The notes beneath the pieces were generated by a model. It did no database searches. It saw only the letters and a program-made list of their open reading frames with translations, and had not been told where the DNA came from. The translations under genes were made by a program, and so were the position numbers. From the NCBI GenBank assembly GCA_016214695.1, contig JACRNY010000003.1, positions 1 through 64,000 on the forward strand: a stretch of 64,000 bases of DNA, written 5' to 3'. Of the stretch, positions 63,685 to 64,000 are shown piece by piece. How positions within the stretch are numbered: the first letter of the stretch is position 1; each line of letters begins with the position of its first letter. Origin of the DNA: Nitrosomonadales bacterium. Its GTDB lineage: Bacteria; Pseudomonadota; Gammaproteobacteria; Burkholderiales; Gallionellaceae.

Positions 63685-63725
63685 GGCGTGCTCCTTTCAG
63701 TAGATGAAGTGAACTGCGAATACAA

Positions 63726-63755
63726 GTAGGGTGGGCACGCATTTGTGCCCACGCG
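63726..63755. repeat. REP unit beside the transposase gene
   Basis: GTAGGGTGGGCACGCATTTG followed by TGCCCACGCG folds into a GTGGGCAC/GTGCCCAC hairpin. It lies 7 bp after the transposase stop and matches the paired units at 41153-41230. Confidence 0.9.
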
Positions 63756-63762
63756 AATGCGA

Positions 63763-64000
63763 TCAATCATACCCCACCTCACAATTCACCGAACCAGCCC
63801 AATCTTGGGCATACACCCCTTCGCGCACATATCGATGGAATGTCGAATATATCCAACCAGCCGCACACTGAGCATGACCGTGCTTTACCGGATTGAAGTG
63901 AATGTAATCGACATGTCTGGCAAAATCCTCTTCATCTCGAATCCGATGTTCCCAGAATCGCCGTTGCCAGATGGTCGCTTCTCGATGTTTAAGTTTTGAT
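63763..64000 (-). CDS. REP-associated tyrosine transposase, C-terminal part (cut by window edge)
   Basis: The minus-strand frame is open from base 64000 to the stop at 63763 (78 codons visible). Residues visible include REATIWQRRFWEHRIRDEED, HVDYIHFNPVKHG and WIYSTFHRYVREGVY, the conserved C-terminal part of IS200-like Y1 transposases of the RAYT group. These single-copy enzymes cut and join REP sequences; the REP unit follows directly. The catalytic HUH and Tyr part lies mostly beyond the edge, so intactness cannot be judged. Confidence 0.85.
   Translation of the reverse strand, partial: SKLKHREATIWQRRFWEHRIRDEEDFARHVDYIHFNPVKHGHAQCAAGWIYSTFHRYVREGVYAQDWAGSVNCEVGYD

Overview
This window looks like chromosomal DNA of a betaproteobacterium, most likely a member of the Gallionellaceae or close relatives (Sideroxydans/Gallionella-like, neutrophilic Fe(II) oxidisers). 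The evidence is moderately high GC, betaproteobacterial housekeeping order (yebC-ruvC, ruvAB-ybgC-tolQRAB-pal-cpoB-queEC), many c-type cytochromes including a 12-haem and a 21-haem protein, and a type IV pilin. The lineage is inferred from gene content; no database was searched.

Layout. 1-6.1 kb: an O-GlcNAc-transferase-like TPR protein (cut by the window edge), a methyltransferase, a second TPR protein and a membrane glycosyltransferase-like protein directly downstream of a pilin gene (pilA, with a good sigma-54 promoter). 6.8-19.2 kb: eight same-strand, closely spaced signalling genes. In transcription order these are a CHASE2 Ser/Thr kinase, a PP2C phosphatase, a double-FHA protein, a CHASE2 adenylate cyclase, a metallo-beta-lactamase-fold cyclic-nucleotide phosphodiesterase, a cNMP-binding/rhodanese protein, a GAF-fused PilB/GspE-type ATPase and a GAF/HD-GYP protein. 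Together they form a phosphorylation circuit, a complete cAMP circuit and a c-di-GMP hydrolase around one assembly ATPase; this is the strongest candidate for an undescribed system. 19.3-22.6 kb: UspA, TerC, sucCD.

22.7-32.9 kb: a redox region. A b-type membrane cytochrome, a 21-haem cytochrome built from seven tri-haem repeats, a 12-haem cytochrome and an outer-membrane barrel with TPR form one operon resembling a porin-cytochrome electron conduit. Divergent from it is an Fe-S/FAD oxidoreductase whose two ferredoxin motifs each lack the second cysteine. A diheme cytochrome / response regulator / sensor kinase operon follows. Two identical CTTAAG-N5-CTTAAG boxes, one before the oxidoreductase and one before the diheme cytochrome, suggest that the PmrA/QseB-type regulator controls both.

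33.0-43.4 kb: tRNA-Thr and tRNA-Lys, queC, queE, the tol-pal operon, ruvAB, a MenA-like prenyltransferase, ruvC and yebC, all on the minus strand. 43.5-52.9 kb: a small cytochrome c, an EF-hand protein, an RNase II family enzyme, TonB, then a VOC protein and a metal-uptake module (small His/Cys protein, outer-membrane barrel, ZnuA-like and ZnuB-like proteins but no ATPase), then aroE and mtgA. 52.9-64 kb: envelope proteins next to an OmpR/EnvZ-type pair, Hsp15, a macrodomain protein, an Arg/Lys/Orn decarboxylase, dcd, metG, mscL and, at the right edge, the C-terminus of a REP-associated tyrosine transposase beside its REP sequence. A matching REP pair lies between ruvA and the prenyltransferase gene. 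Two long imperfect palindromes fill the queC-queE gap and the metG upstream region. No stretch longer than about 300 bases lacks a gene.
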